Positions 1 through 6,637 of a stretch of DNA of 64,000 bases are shown here, in pieces. The notes beneath the pieces were generated by a model. That model did no database searches. It was not told where the DNA came from and saw only the letters and a program-made list of their open reading frames with translations. The stretch comes from an uncultured Lachnospiraceae bacterium (GTDB lineage: Bacteria > Bacillota > Clostridia > Lachnospirales > Lachnospiraceae): assembly GCA_910584725.1 (NCBI GenBank), contig CAJUBE010000001.1, forward strand, positions 62,001-126,000, written 5' to 3'. Each line of letters begins with the position of its first letter. Positions within the stretch are counted from its first letter, which is position 1. A program made the translations under genes and the position numbers.

Positions 1-142
1 TTAATTTCTTCGCCTCTGCGCTCTTTCCCCCGGACTCAATCGTAATACTGCTGGTAAATTCGCCCGCCTTTTTTACCAGCAGACCCGCAGGTCTGGCGTG
101 CAGCCCTACCGGATCCTTAATGACATACGAAAATTCCTTCAT
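1..142 (-). CDS. ptsH: HPr phosphocarrier protein, 3' end outside window
   Basis: HPr is the small cytoplasmic phosphocarrier of the sugar phosphotransferase system: enzyme I phosphorylates its histidine and HPr hands the phosphate to IIA domains. Only the first 47 codons lie in the window; the gene is cut by the left edge. The motif GLHARPAG places the active histidine at residue 15, the canonical position. Counting from it, residue 46, normally the serine phosphorylated by HPr kinase, is lysine (context SAEAKKL). If real, this HPr cannot be made into the Ser46-P corepressor of CcpA. It lies about 85 bases downstream of ptsI on the same strand, as expected for a crr-ptsI-ptsH operon. Confidence 0.93.
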   Translation of the reverse strand, partial: MKEFSYVIKDPVGLHARPAGLLVKKAGEFTSSITIESGGKSAEAKKL

Positions 143-226
143 TTCCTATTACCCTCCCTCTCACTTTTATTTATACGTGCATTCGAAGTCCCTCAGAACC
201 AGGTATGAGGCGGCTTCAAAAGCCCT

Positions 227-1843
227 TTATGGCAGCGCTCTCACCGCCCCACGTACCTTGAGTACCGCTGACGCCGCAACGCTCAGCTCATCCACGCCGA
301 TCTTCAAAAACCACTCCGTCAGCTCCGTATCGGCGCCAAGCTCTCCGCAGATGCCTACCCAGATGCCCGCCTCATGGGCGTTCTTCACAGTCATCTCAAT
401 CAACCTAAGCAGCGCCTCGTGATGGGTATCGCAAATTCCTTCCAGCTTCTGGTTCTGCCGGTCTACCGCCAACGTATATTGTGTCAGATCGTTGGTGCCG
501 ATGCTGAAAAAGTCCACTTCCTTCGCCAGCTTATCAGAGATGACTGCCGCCGCCGGGGTCTCGATCATGATGCCAAGCTCCGGCTCACCGACAGGATAGC
601 CTTCCTTCGTAAGCTCCTCCTTCACCATCTCCACAATCTGCCTGATCCGCTTCACCTCATCCACAGATATAATCATGGGGAACATAATAGCCAGCTTTCC
701 GTGTGCGGATGCGCGGTATAACGCCCTGAGCTGGGTGATGAATATCTCCTCCCGATCCAGACAGATGCGGATTGCCCGGTAACCGAGGGCCGGATTTTCC
801 TCCGGTTCCAGCCCGAAATAATCCACCTTTTTATCCGCCCCGATATCCAGCGTGCGGATCACAACCTTCTTTCCTTCCATCTTCTCGAGAACAGCCTTAT
901 AACTCGCATACTGCTCCTCCTCCGACGGAAAAGTGGTTCTGCCCAGATAGAGAAATTCGCTTCGGAAAAGGCCGATCCCGCCGGCGTCCGCCGCACATGC
1001 CGCATCGGCGTCCTCCACATTCCCAATATTTGCAAAAACATCTATCCGTTTCCCGCTCTTTGTGACATTGTCCTGCCCTTTCAGTTTCTCGAGCGCTTCC
1101 AGATCCGCCACCCACTGGTTTTTCCGCACAACCTTTTCGGAAAGTATCTCCTCCTCCGGCTCCACCAGAAACTCGCCCTCAAATCCGTCCACCACACAGC
1201 TCTTTCCGTGCAGTTCGTCCGAAAGGTCGATGTTCACGTTCACCAGCGCCGGCAGATTCATGCTTCTCGCCAGTATCGCCGTGTGGGAATTGGCCGATCC
1301 TTTCACGGTCACAAAACCGAGAATTTTCTTTTTGTCAAGCTTCACCGTCTCGCTGGGCGTCAGATCCTCCGCCACCAGAACCACCGGCTCCTCCGAGTTG
1401 ATCTCCTCCTCGGGCAGATCGAGAAGAATGCGGATCACTCGCTGGGAGATATCCCGGATATCCGCCGCGCGCCCTCTCATATACTCGTCTTCCATCGCCG
1501 CGAACAGCTCCGCAAACTGCGTTCCCGCCTGATCTACCGCATACACCGCATTGTAACCGTCCTCGATCTCCCCTGCGGCAGTCTCCAGATAATCCTCGTC
1601 TTCCAAAAGCATTTTATGTACGTCAAAGATCGCAGCATGATCCTCTCCCACATTCTGCAGGGCCTCGTCATAGAGTCTTGTAAGCTGTGCCTTCGCCCGC
1701 TCCACGGCGGCAAAAAACCGTTCTTTCTCGGCAGCCGGATCAGACACCTTCTGATCCGTCACCTGAATTTCTACCTTTTTGTAAAGGTACACCCTTCCTA
1801 TGGCAATTCCCCTCATCACGCTTTTTCCAATATATTTATCCAT
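227..1843 (-). CDS. ptsI: PTS enzyme I (phosphoenolpyruvate-protein phosphotransferase)
   Basis: Enzyme I autophosphorylates on histidine using phosphoenolpyruvate and passes the phosphate to HPr, the first step of PTS sugar uptake. The protein is 538 residues, within the usual range. Visible landmarks are the swivelling-domain active site SANSHTAILARS with its phosphohistidine, GGIGLFRSEFLY, the substrate-binding FFSIGTNDLTQYTLAVDR, and the C-terminal cysteine loop GICGELGAD (often CGEMAGD in other Firmicutes). I chose the ATG at 1843 because GGAGGTG lies just upstream; the frame stays open further upstream but would overlap crr. It follows crr with a 25-base gap. Confidence 0.96.
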   Translation of the reverse strand: MDKYIGKSVMRGIAIGRVYLYKKVEIQVTDQKVSDPAAEKERFFAAVERAKAQLTRLYDEALQNVGEDHAAIFDVHKMLLEDEDYLETAAGEIEDGYNAVYAVDQAGTQFAELFAAMEDEYMRGRAADIRDISQRVIRILLDLPEEEINSEEPVVLVAEDLTPSETVKLDKKKILGFVTVKGSANSHTAILARSMNLPALVNVNIDLSDELHGKSCVVDGFEGEFLVEPEEEILSEKVVRKNQWVADLEALEKLKGQDNVTKSGKRIDVFANIGNVEDADAACAADAGGIGLFRSEFLYLGRTTFPSEEEQYASYKAVLEKMEGKKVVIRTLDIGADKKVDYFGLEPEENPALGYRAIRICLDREEIFITQLRALYRASAHGKLAIMFPMIISVDEVKRIRQIVEMVKEELTKEGYPVGEPELGIMIETPAAAVISDKLAKEVDFFSIGTNDLTQYTLAVDRQNQKLEGICDTHHEALLRLIEMTVKNAHEAGIWVGICGELGADTELTEWFLKIGVDELSVAASAVLKVRGAVRALP

Positions 1844-1868
1844 CCCCACCTCCGCTGAGTCAAGACAC

Positions 1869-2360
1869 TTATTTTTTGAGAACCAAAACCGTATCCCCGT
1901 TCTCCACATCCCCGGCTTCCGCCATCGCAACTTCCGCGAAATCATCTGTGTTGCAGATAACAATCGGCGTGATTATGTCAAATCCCTCCGCTTTGATCTG
2001 TTCCAGATCGGCTTCCAGAAGCAGGTCACCCTTTTTCACCTGCTGCCCCTCCTCCGCATGAATCGTAAAATGTTTCCCGTTCAACTTCACCGTATCCAGT
2101 CCGATATGCAAGAGCACCTCCGCGCCATCCGCAGAAGTGATCGCCGCAGCATGCCCGGTGGGAAACACCGTGGTGATCGTACCGTCCACCGGTGAGAAGA
2201 ACTGATTACCCGTGGGAATGACCGCCGCGCCCTGCCCCAGAATCCCATCCGAAAACGTGGGATCGCTGACCTCACTCAGAGGAACCAGCCGGCCGGCTGC
2301 CGGTGCGCAGACCTGTATGCCGTCCTCCTTCTTCCCAAAAATATTTTTCATAAACCCCAT
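1869..2360 (-). CDS. crr: PTS glucose-type IIA component
   Basis: A 163-residue stand-alone EIIA of the glucose family, which accepts phosphate from HPr and donates it to an IIB domain. Family motifs are clear: APAAGRLVPL near the N-terminus, the first histidine in TGHAAAI, and the phosphorylated histidine in VLLHIGLDTVKLNG. The ATG at 2360 follows AAAAGGAGAG with good spacing; an in-frame start 21 bases upstream is less well placed. First gene of the crr-ptsI-ptsH unit, with a near-consensus promoter about 50 bases upstream. No IIBC gene is visible, so it probably serves permeases encoded elsewhere. Confidence 0.95.
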   Translation of the reverse strand: MGFMKNIFGKKEDGIQVCAPAAGRLVPLSEVSDPTFSDGILGQGAAVIPTGNQFFSPVDGTITTVFPTGHAAAITSADGAEVLLHIGLDTVKLNGKHFTIHAEEGQQVKKGDLLLEADLEQIKAEGFDIITPIVICNTDDFAEVAMAEAGDVENGDTVLVLKK

Positions 2361-2414
2361 ATTCCGCTCTCCTTTTTGCAATTTTAATAATTTTTCTGCA
2401 CCAACATTTCTATT

Positions 2415-2443
2415 ACTATAGCATTTTTAACAATTTGTGTCAA
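2415..2443 (-). promoter_or_regulatory. Sigma-A promoter of the crr-ptsI-ptsH operon
   Basis: Read on the minus strand: -35 TTGACA, 17-base spacer, -10 TATAGT. Transcription would begin near 2408, leaving a leader of about 50 bases before crr. Confidence 0.8.
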
Positions 2444-2590
2444 CCAAATAAAATTTCTGCTGTCATTTCTGCTTATTTCGACAAAAAATTCGTCCTGCAT
2501 TTTTATGCATATTTTATACGTTTTGAACAGGGAAGAAAAAATTGAATTTTTTTGCTCCGACCCCTTTACAAATCAAAGGAAAAGACGAAA

Positions 2591-2618
2591 TAATAGATAT
2601 AAGACTAATCTGCGATAA
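2591..2618 (+). promoter_or_regulatory. Possible sigma-D (flagellar)-type promoter
   Basis: TAAT, 16 bases, TGCGATAA resembles the motility sigma consensus TAAA-N15-GCCGATAA. It stands upstream of a gene with FliD-like domains, which is the main reason to mention it. The match is imperfect, and an overlapping alternative (CAAA at 2574, GATAT at 2596) is about as good. Confidence 0.22.
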
Positions 2619-2824
2619 ACATATATATGACACGGATGTCAACCATTATGACAAGGAGGTATAAATTGAGAAATCACATTGAAATGCTGATTTCTCAATT
2701 GGGGATTTGTGCAGAAGCGTCACAAATTCTTTTAATTGCAGAGGAGAATCGGAGTATTCCTTCGGAAAACTCCTATATTCTGCTCGCGTTCCTCAGCATA
2801 ATACGCTTCGGAATGGAGGAAAAT

Positions 2825-4063
2825 ATGGGAATCAGTTTAAACGGTTTAAATTCGGGAATGGCAGACACCTATTCTACGCTGCTTGGCGGCATGGGCGGCG
2901 GTGACGACGCCGGCGGGATGAGCTCACTGCTTGGCGATTATGCCGCAATCAAAAACGGCAGCTACGGCAAGATGATGAAGACTTACTATGCAAAGCTGGA
3001 GAAACAGGAAGCGGAGGAGTCCGGCAAAACCGACTCCAAAAAAGCAGGTAAAGTTAAGGACAGCGCCTCCGCTTCTGCGGCAAAATCACTTTACAGCTCC
3101 GCTTCCGCGCTCGGGTCTCTCAACTATGACGACCGCAGCGAGGAAAATATCAACAAAATTACAGACTCTGTCTCCTCCTTTATCAAGGATTACAACAGCC
3201 TGATGAAGAGCGCGGCAAAGAGCGAAAATACCACAGTGCAGAAACAGGCGGAGTCCCTGTACAACTCCTACTACACAAACTATAAGCTTTTCGCCAAGGT
3301 CGGCATCACCATGAATTCCGACAAGACGCTGTCCTTCGACGAGGATTCCATGAAGAAGGCGCTTCAGGACACAGAGCACGGAAACGGCGCTACGGTGAAA
3401 ACGCTCTTTGGCGGCATCGGCTCCTTCGCTGACAAGGCCATGAACAAGGCAAGTCAGATTTACAGGGCCGCGGGCGACGGCGAGGCGGTCACCTCCTCCA
3501 AGGCAAAATATGCAGGCGGCACTTCTTCGACGAGCGCCTCAGGCACATCCTCCACGAAGGATAAAGATAAGAACAAAACCGTGACGGACGCTTCCACGGC
3601 TGCCGCTGCGGATTCGCTCTACAAATCCATCAAGAATCTGGAAACCACAGATATCACGAACGACAACAAGGACAACGTCTACAAGGCGTTCTCTTCCCTT
3701 GTGAAGAACTATAACGAGCTGATTAAAAATACGGATAAGAGCGCAAACAGTAACGTCGTCAACCAGGCTTCCTACTTAAAGAGTCTTGTCGGCAACAATA
3801 AGAGCGCTTTCTCCAAAATGGGCGTTACCGTAAACTCCGACAAGTCCCTCTCTATCGATGAGGAGAAGTTTAAAGAAGCCGATATGAGCAGCGTCAAGGA
3901 TCTGTTCGGCGGTGTGTATTCCTTCGCGGAGAAAATGACCGACCGTGTGAACCGGATTTATCGCTACGCAACGCAGGGAGAAGCCCTGACAAACAAGACC
4001 TACGACAACAACGGCGGCGTGAATGTGCCGACCACAGATTCCATACTGGATACGATTGTATAA
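2825..4063 (+). CDS. Protein with two FliD-C-like modules, function unknown
   Basis: A 412-residue protein without signal peptide or membrane segment. After a Gly/Ser-rich start (MGISLNGLNSGM) it contains two similar modules of about 110-120 residues joined by a Lys/Ser/Thr-rich linker. Each has a DYNSLMK/NYNELIK segment, then KVGITMNSDKTLSFDED or KMGVTVNSDKSLSIDEE, then TLFGGIGSFA or DLFGGVYSFAEK. This order (YN helix, G-I-T-x-N-x-D-x-T-L-S-x-D-E, LF) is that of the C-terminal domain of the flagellar cap protein FliD. The FliD N-terminal domain is not seen and no other flagellar gene is in the window. Start chosen at ATG 2825 with GGAGGA upstream; an in-frame TTG at 2666 also has a strong ribosome site and would add 53 residues. 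It ends before a three-hairpin element. Confidence 0.6.
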   Translation: MGISLNGLNSGMADTYSTLLGGMGGGDDAGGMSSLLGDYAAIKNGSYGKMMKTYYAKLEKQEAEESGKTDSKKAGKVKDSASASAAKSLYSSASALGSLNYDDRSEENINKITDSVSSFIKDYNSLMKSAAKSENTTVQKQAESLYNSYYTNYKLFAKVGITMNSDKTLSFDEDSMKKALQDTEHGNGATVKTLFGGIGSFADKAMNKASQIYRAAGDGEAVTSSKAKYAGGTSSTSASGTSSTKDKDKNKTVTDASTAAAADSLYKSIKNLETTDITNDNKDNVYKAFSSLVKNYNELIKNTDKSANSNVVNQASYLKSLVGNNKSAFSKMGVTVNSDKSLSIDEEKFKEADMSSVKDLFGGVYSFAEKMTDRVNRIYRYATQGEALTNKTYDNNGGVNVPTTDSILDTIV

Positions 4064-4114
4064 CAAATCAAACAAGTTCGATTGCGAGATTCGCTTCGCG
4101 AACTCGGATTAGAT

Positions 4115-4233
4115 CGAGTAGGGAAGAGCTATCTTTCCCTACTCGCCGCGCGGCCCGCATGCTGTGAAACAGCAAACTTCCATATGCGGGCCTGCACATA
4201 AAAAAGGCGGAGCCGGTTATTCGGTTCCGCCTT
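4115..4233. repeat. Three-hairpin intergenic element, copy A
   Basis: Between convergent genes. Hairpin 1 pairs 4115-4125 with 4135-4145 (11 bp, perfect). Hairpin 2 pairs GGCCCGCAT 4152-4160 with ATGCGGGCC 4184-4192 around a 23-base loop. Hairpin 3 is the GGCGGAGCCG stem at 4204-4233. The same order, loop sequence traits (CTGT..AAA..GCAA..T.CC) and spacing recur at 36297-36424, with compensatory base-pair changes in hairpins 1 and 2. Confidence 0.7.
4204..4233. terminator. Bidirectional terminator-like hairpin
   Basis: A 10-12 bp GC-rich stem with an A-run on its left and a T-rich right flank lies between the ends of the FliD-like gene and the isomerase gene, so it can serve both strands. 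It is also the third hairpin of element A. Confidence 0.6.
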
Positions 4234-4254
4234 ACTTTATGCAATGACATCATC

Positions 4255-5739
4255 TTACGCAAAAGGATTCTCCGTCGGATACGGCAGGCTCTTCGGCTGG
4301 TTGTAGCCGATCTCGCTCACATCCACACCGATGTACTTAAATACTTCAAACAGCGCTTTGCCAAAGTGGCCGAACGCAACCGCGCCGTGATGCGGGTAAT
4401 TTTTCTCGATCAGCACATGACGGTAAAATCTGCCCATCTCAGGGATAGCGAATACGCCGATACCGCCGAAAGATCTGGTCGCCACAGGAAGAACCTCGCC
4501 CTCCGCCACATATGCGCGCAGGATGTTGTCAGCCGTGCTCTGCAGACGGTAGAAGGTGATGTTGCCGGGAACGATGTCGCCCTCCAGCGTACCCTGCGTC
4601 ACTTCTTCCGGCAGGGATCTTGCCATAATCATCTGATACTCCATGCTGCACTTGGACAGCTTCTTGGAACAGGTATTGCCACAGTGGAAGCCCATGAAAG
4701 TATCGGTAAACTTGTAGTCGAACTTGCCCTCGATGGACTCCTTGTACATATCCTTCGGCACGGAGTTGTTGATGTCGAGCAGCGTTACGATATCGTCGCT
4801 TACCGCCTCGCCGATGAACTCGCTTAAGCAGCCGTAGATATCCACTTCACAGGATACCGGAATGCCTCTGCCAGTCAGACGGCTGTTTACGAAGCAGGGC
4901 ACAAAACCGAACTGGGTCTGGAATGCAGGCCAGCATTTTCCGGCGATCGCCACATACTCACGATACCCCTTGTGCTCCTCGATCCAGTCGAGCAGGGTCA
5001 GTTCGTACTGCGCAAGCTTAGGCAGAATCTCGGGTTTGTTGTTGCCGTCGCCAAGCTCCGCTTCCATATCCTTCACCACATCGGGAATACGGGGATCATC
5101 CGCGTGCTTGTTGAACGCTTCAAACAGGTCAAGCTCAGAATTCTCCTCAATCTCGATGCCCAGATTGTAAAGCTGCTTGATGGGCGCGTTACATGCAAGG
5201 AAATTGAGCGGTCTGGGACCAAAGGAAATGATCTTTAAGCTGGAGAGCGCCGCCACCGCACGTGCGATCGGAATAAACTCATGGATCATATCCGCGCAGT
5301 CCTCAGCATCCCCCACCGGATACTCGGGAATGTAAGCCTTTACATTTCTGAGCTTCAAGTTGTAGCTGGCATTGAGCATACCGCAGTAAGCGTCGCCGCG
5401 GCCCTGAATCAGATCGCCCTGGGACTCCTCCGCAGCGGCAACAAACATTTTCGGCCCCTCAAAATGCTTTGCAAGCAGCGTCTCGGAGATCTCCGGACCA
5501 AAGTTGCCCAGATATACGCAGAGCGCGTTACAGCCGTTGTCCTTGATATCCTTTAACGCGTTCACCATGTCGATCTCGCTCTCGATGATGCACACAGGGC
5601 ACTCGTAGATGTCCGCCGCGTCATACTTCTTCGCGTAAGCCTCCACCAGCGCTTTTCTTCTGTTAATCGCCAGAGACGCCGGGAAACAGTCACGGCTCAC
5701 CGCCACGATACCAATCTTTACTTTCGGTAAATTGTTCAT
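4255..5739 (-). CDS. L-fucose/L-arabinose isomerase family protein
   Basis: A 494-residue cytoplasmic protein of the fucose/arabinose isomerase fold, which interconverts aldoses and ketoses with a divalent metal. Recognisable parts are the N-terminal KVKIGIVAVSRDCFPASLA, a central YREYVAIAGKCWPAFQTQFG and a C-terminal segment with HHGAVAFGHFGKALFEVF, where histidines and acidic residues would bind metal. It is not close to classical FucI, so the sugar is not fixed by sequence. Its operon partners are a xylulokinase-type kinase and a DUF4867 protein. This suggests an aldopentose or deoxyhexose is isomerised and then phosphorylated. The ATG at 5739 follows AAAGGAGGAAAA. A structured repeat separates it from the upstream gene. 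Confidence 0.8.
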   Translation of the reverse strand: MNNLPKVKIGIVAVSRDCFPASLAINRRKALVEAYAKKYDAADIYECPVCIIESEIDMVNALKDIKDNGCNALCVYLGNFGPEISETLLAKHFEGPKMFVAAAEESQGDLIQGRGDAYCGMLNASYNLKLRNVKAYIPEYPVGDAEDCADMIHEFIPIARAVAALSSLKIISFGPRPLNFLACNAPIKQLYNLGIEIEENSELDLFEAFNKHADDPRIPDVVKDMEAELGDGNNKPEILPKLAQYELTLLDWIEEHKGYREYVAIAGKCWPAFQTQFGFVPCFVNSRLTGRGIPVSCEVDIYGCLSEFIGEAVSDDIVTLLDINNSVPKDMYKESIEGKFDYKFTDTFMGFHCGNTCSKKLSKCSMEYQMIMARSLPEEVTQGTLEGDIVPGNITFYRLQSTADNILRAYVAEGEVLPVATRSFGGIGVFAIPEMGRFYRHVLIEKNYPHHGAVAFGHFGKALFEVFKYIGVDVSEIGYNQPKSLPYPTENPFA

Positions 5740-5756
5740 TCTATTTTCCTCCTTTA

Positions 5757-5779
5757 ACCGGGTTGACCGGTACATTATA
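5757..5779 (-). promoter_or_regulatory. Possible promoter -10 and operator before isomerase gene
   Basis: On the minus strand a TATAAT box (5774-5779) is followed by the perfect inverted repeat ACCGG-N5-CCGGT (5757-5771), which would overlap the transcription start. The -35 region is poor (TTCTCC at 17 bases), so activation or internal initiation is possible. No binding protein is proven; the nearby LacI-type regulator is the obvious candidate. Confidence 0.4.
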
Positions 5780-5795
5780 CAATTTCTCAAAATAC

Positions 5796-5887
5796 GGAGA
5801 ATGCTGCTTTTGCATTCTCCAGATTGAGACATAGTACTTCTTGGCGTCCTGTCCAATGGCAGGACGTCTTTAGAAGTACTTCTCAAT
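5796..5887. repeat. Two-hairpin stop-codon repeat, copy 1
   Basis: Hairpin 1: GGAGAATGC 5796-5804 with GCATTCTCC 5812-5820. Hairpin 2: outer stem ATTGAGA 5823-5829 with TCTCAAT 5881-5887, then AGTACTTCT 5833-5841 with AGAAGTACT 5872-5880, then GGCGTCCTG 5843-5851 with CAGGACGTC 5860-5868. The right arm covers the stop codon of the DUF4867 gene. Same family as the copies at 6540, 23629, 40521 and 62439. Confidence 0.85.
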
Positions 5888-6506
5888 CACGGACATCTAA
5901 GTTTTTCCCCACCAGTCCGATATGCGCGCCCGCGTCGAGCCCGCCTTCCGCATGGCCGATCAGCCACTTGTTCTGCGCCGTGATCAGGGAATCCTCCCAT
6001 CCCTCGTGGCTTTCCTCAAGCGGATAGTTTGTGCCCGCCGGAAGCACGATGCCCACCTTGAAGCCGCCCTCGTCCGCGCTGCAGGGCGCGTAGTGCAGGG
6101 TCGTCGCGTAAATCTCCACAGCCGTGCCCGCCTCCACCAGAAACGCCTCCATCTTCGCTGTCTCATACTTGAAATCGTCGGTGATATCCTGCTGCATACC
6201 CACAATCAGCACCGCGTCCGTAGCCGCCACATTGACCTCGGAACTCCTGTGGTACTCGACCGCGTTCAGCTTATAGTTATGACCGTTGCAGTAGCCCACC
6301 TCGATAGGCAGTTCGCCGTAAGTTCTTTTCTGTAACGCCTTAGCCGCCGTGGTCTCCTCCAGCGCCTTGATGGAAGGCTCGTAAGCCACGCCATCCGGCA
6401 GCGGCGTCTCTCTTTTGATCGCCTCTACCAGATCCGTAAAGTCGATCCCTTGTACAACCCTGCCATACTTACGAAATGACGGGTCTGTCACTTTCTTAAT
6501 CTCCAT
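5883..6506 (-). CDS. DUF4867 family protein of the sugar operon
   Basis: A 207-residue soluble protein recognised as DUF4867. Its fold looks beta-rich, with segments such as VEVGYCNGHNYKLNAVEYHR written in part as GYCNGHNYKLNAVEYHRSSE, DAVLIVGMQQDI and TLHYAPCSADEGGFK, consistent with a cupin or ureidoglycolate-lyase-like barrel. Histidines in NGHNYK, EYHRSSE and TLHYAP could bind a metal; that is inference. No reaction is established for the family. It lies between the kinase and isomerase genes of one operon, so a role on the same sugar, for example mutarotation or isomerisation, is plausible. The ATG at 6506 follows GGGAGAGAAGAT. The stop codon is buried in a repeat hairpin. Confidence 0.72.
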   Translation of the reverse strand: MEIKKVTDPSFRKYGRVVQGIDFTDLVEAIKRETPLPDGVAYEPSIKALEETTAAKALQKRTYGELPIEVGYCNGHNYKLNAVEYHRSSEVNVAATDAVLIVGMQQDITDDFKYETAKMEAFLVEAGTAVEIYATTLHYAPCSADEGGFKVGIVLPAGTNYPLEESHEGWEDSLITAQNKWLIGHAEGGLDAGAHIGLVGKNLDVRD

Positions 6507-6539
6507 ATCTTCTCTCCCTTCGCCATGCTTTCACCGTGC

Positions 6540-6635
6540 GGAGAATGCTTGCGTTTCAAGCATTCTCCCGCGTAAGATTTAGTATTTCTTAGCGAGGCAG
6601 CCTCTGCTGCCGAGTTTTAGAATTACTTCTTACGC
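6540..6635. repeat. Two-hairpin stop-codon repeat, copy 2
   Basis: Hairpin 1: GGAGAATGCTTG 6540-6551 with CAAGCATTCTCC 6557-6568, a perfect 12-bp stem. Hairpin 2: outer stem GCGTAAGA 6570-6577 with TCTTACGC 6628-6635, then AGTATTTCT with AGAATTACT, and an inner GGCAG/CTGCC. It ends 2 bases from the stop codon of the xylulokinase gene. The outer stem differs completely from copy 1 but is equally well paired. Confidence 0.82.
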
Positions 6636-6637
6636 TG

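Larger units (their letters stand above)
2361..2824. other. AT-rich divergent intergenic region with structured leader
   Basis: The left part holds the crr promoter. From about 2619 the plus strand reads as a structured leader for the FliD-like gene. A perfect 12-bp hairpin (2665-2676 with 2688-2699) sits right after a strong AAGGAGG at 2653-2659 and contains an in-frame TTG codon at 2666. A 7-bp hairpin (2705-2711 with 2721-2727) and a GGAGT/ACTCC hairpin (2751-2773) follow. The frame is open from 2627 into the FliD-like gene, but its codons here are AT-rich and unlike the gene body, so I treat it as leader. It does not resemble a c-di-GMP riboswitch. Confidence 0.5.

Noticed and set aside
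1844..1963. Longer N-terminus for enzyme I
   Set aside because: Would overlap crr and lies upstream of a good ribosome site and the conserved MDKYIG start.
2619..2824. c-di-GMP riboswitch in the leader of the FliD-like gene
   Set aside because: Hairpins are present but none of the conserved GEMM loop sequences is.
5796..5820. GAGAATGC hairpins as simple intrinsic terminators
   Set aside because: No U-tract follows on the gene strand in the copies examined, and a second paired domain always accompanies them.
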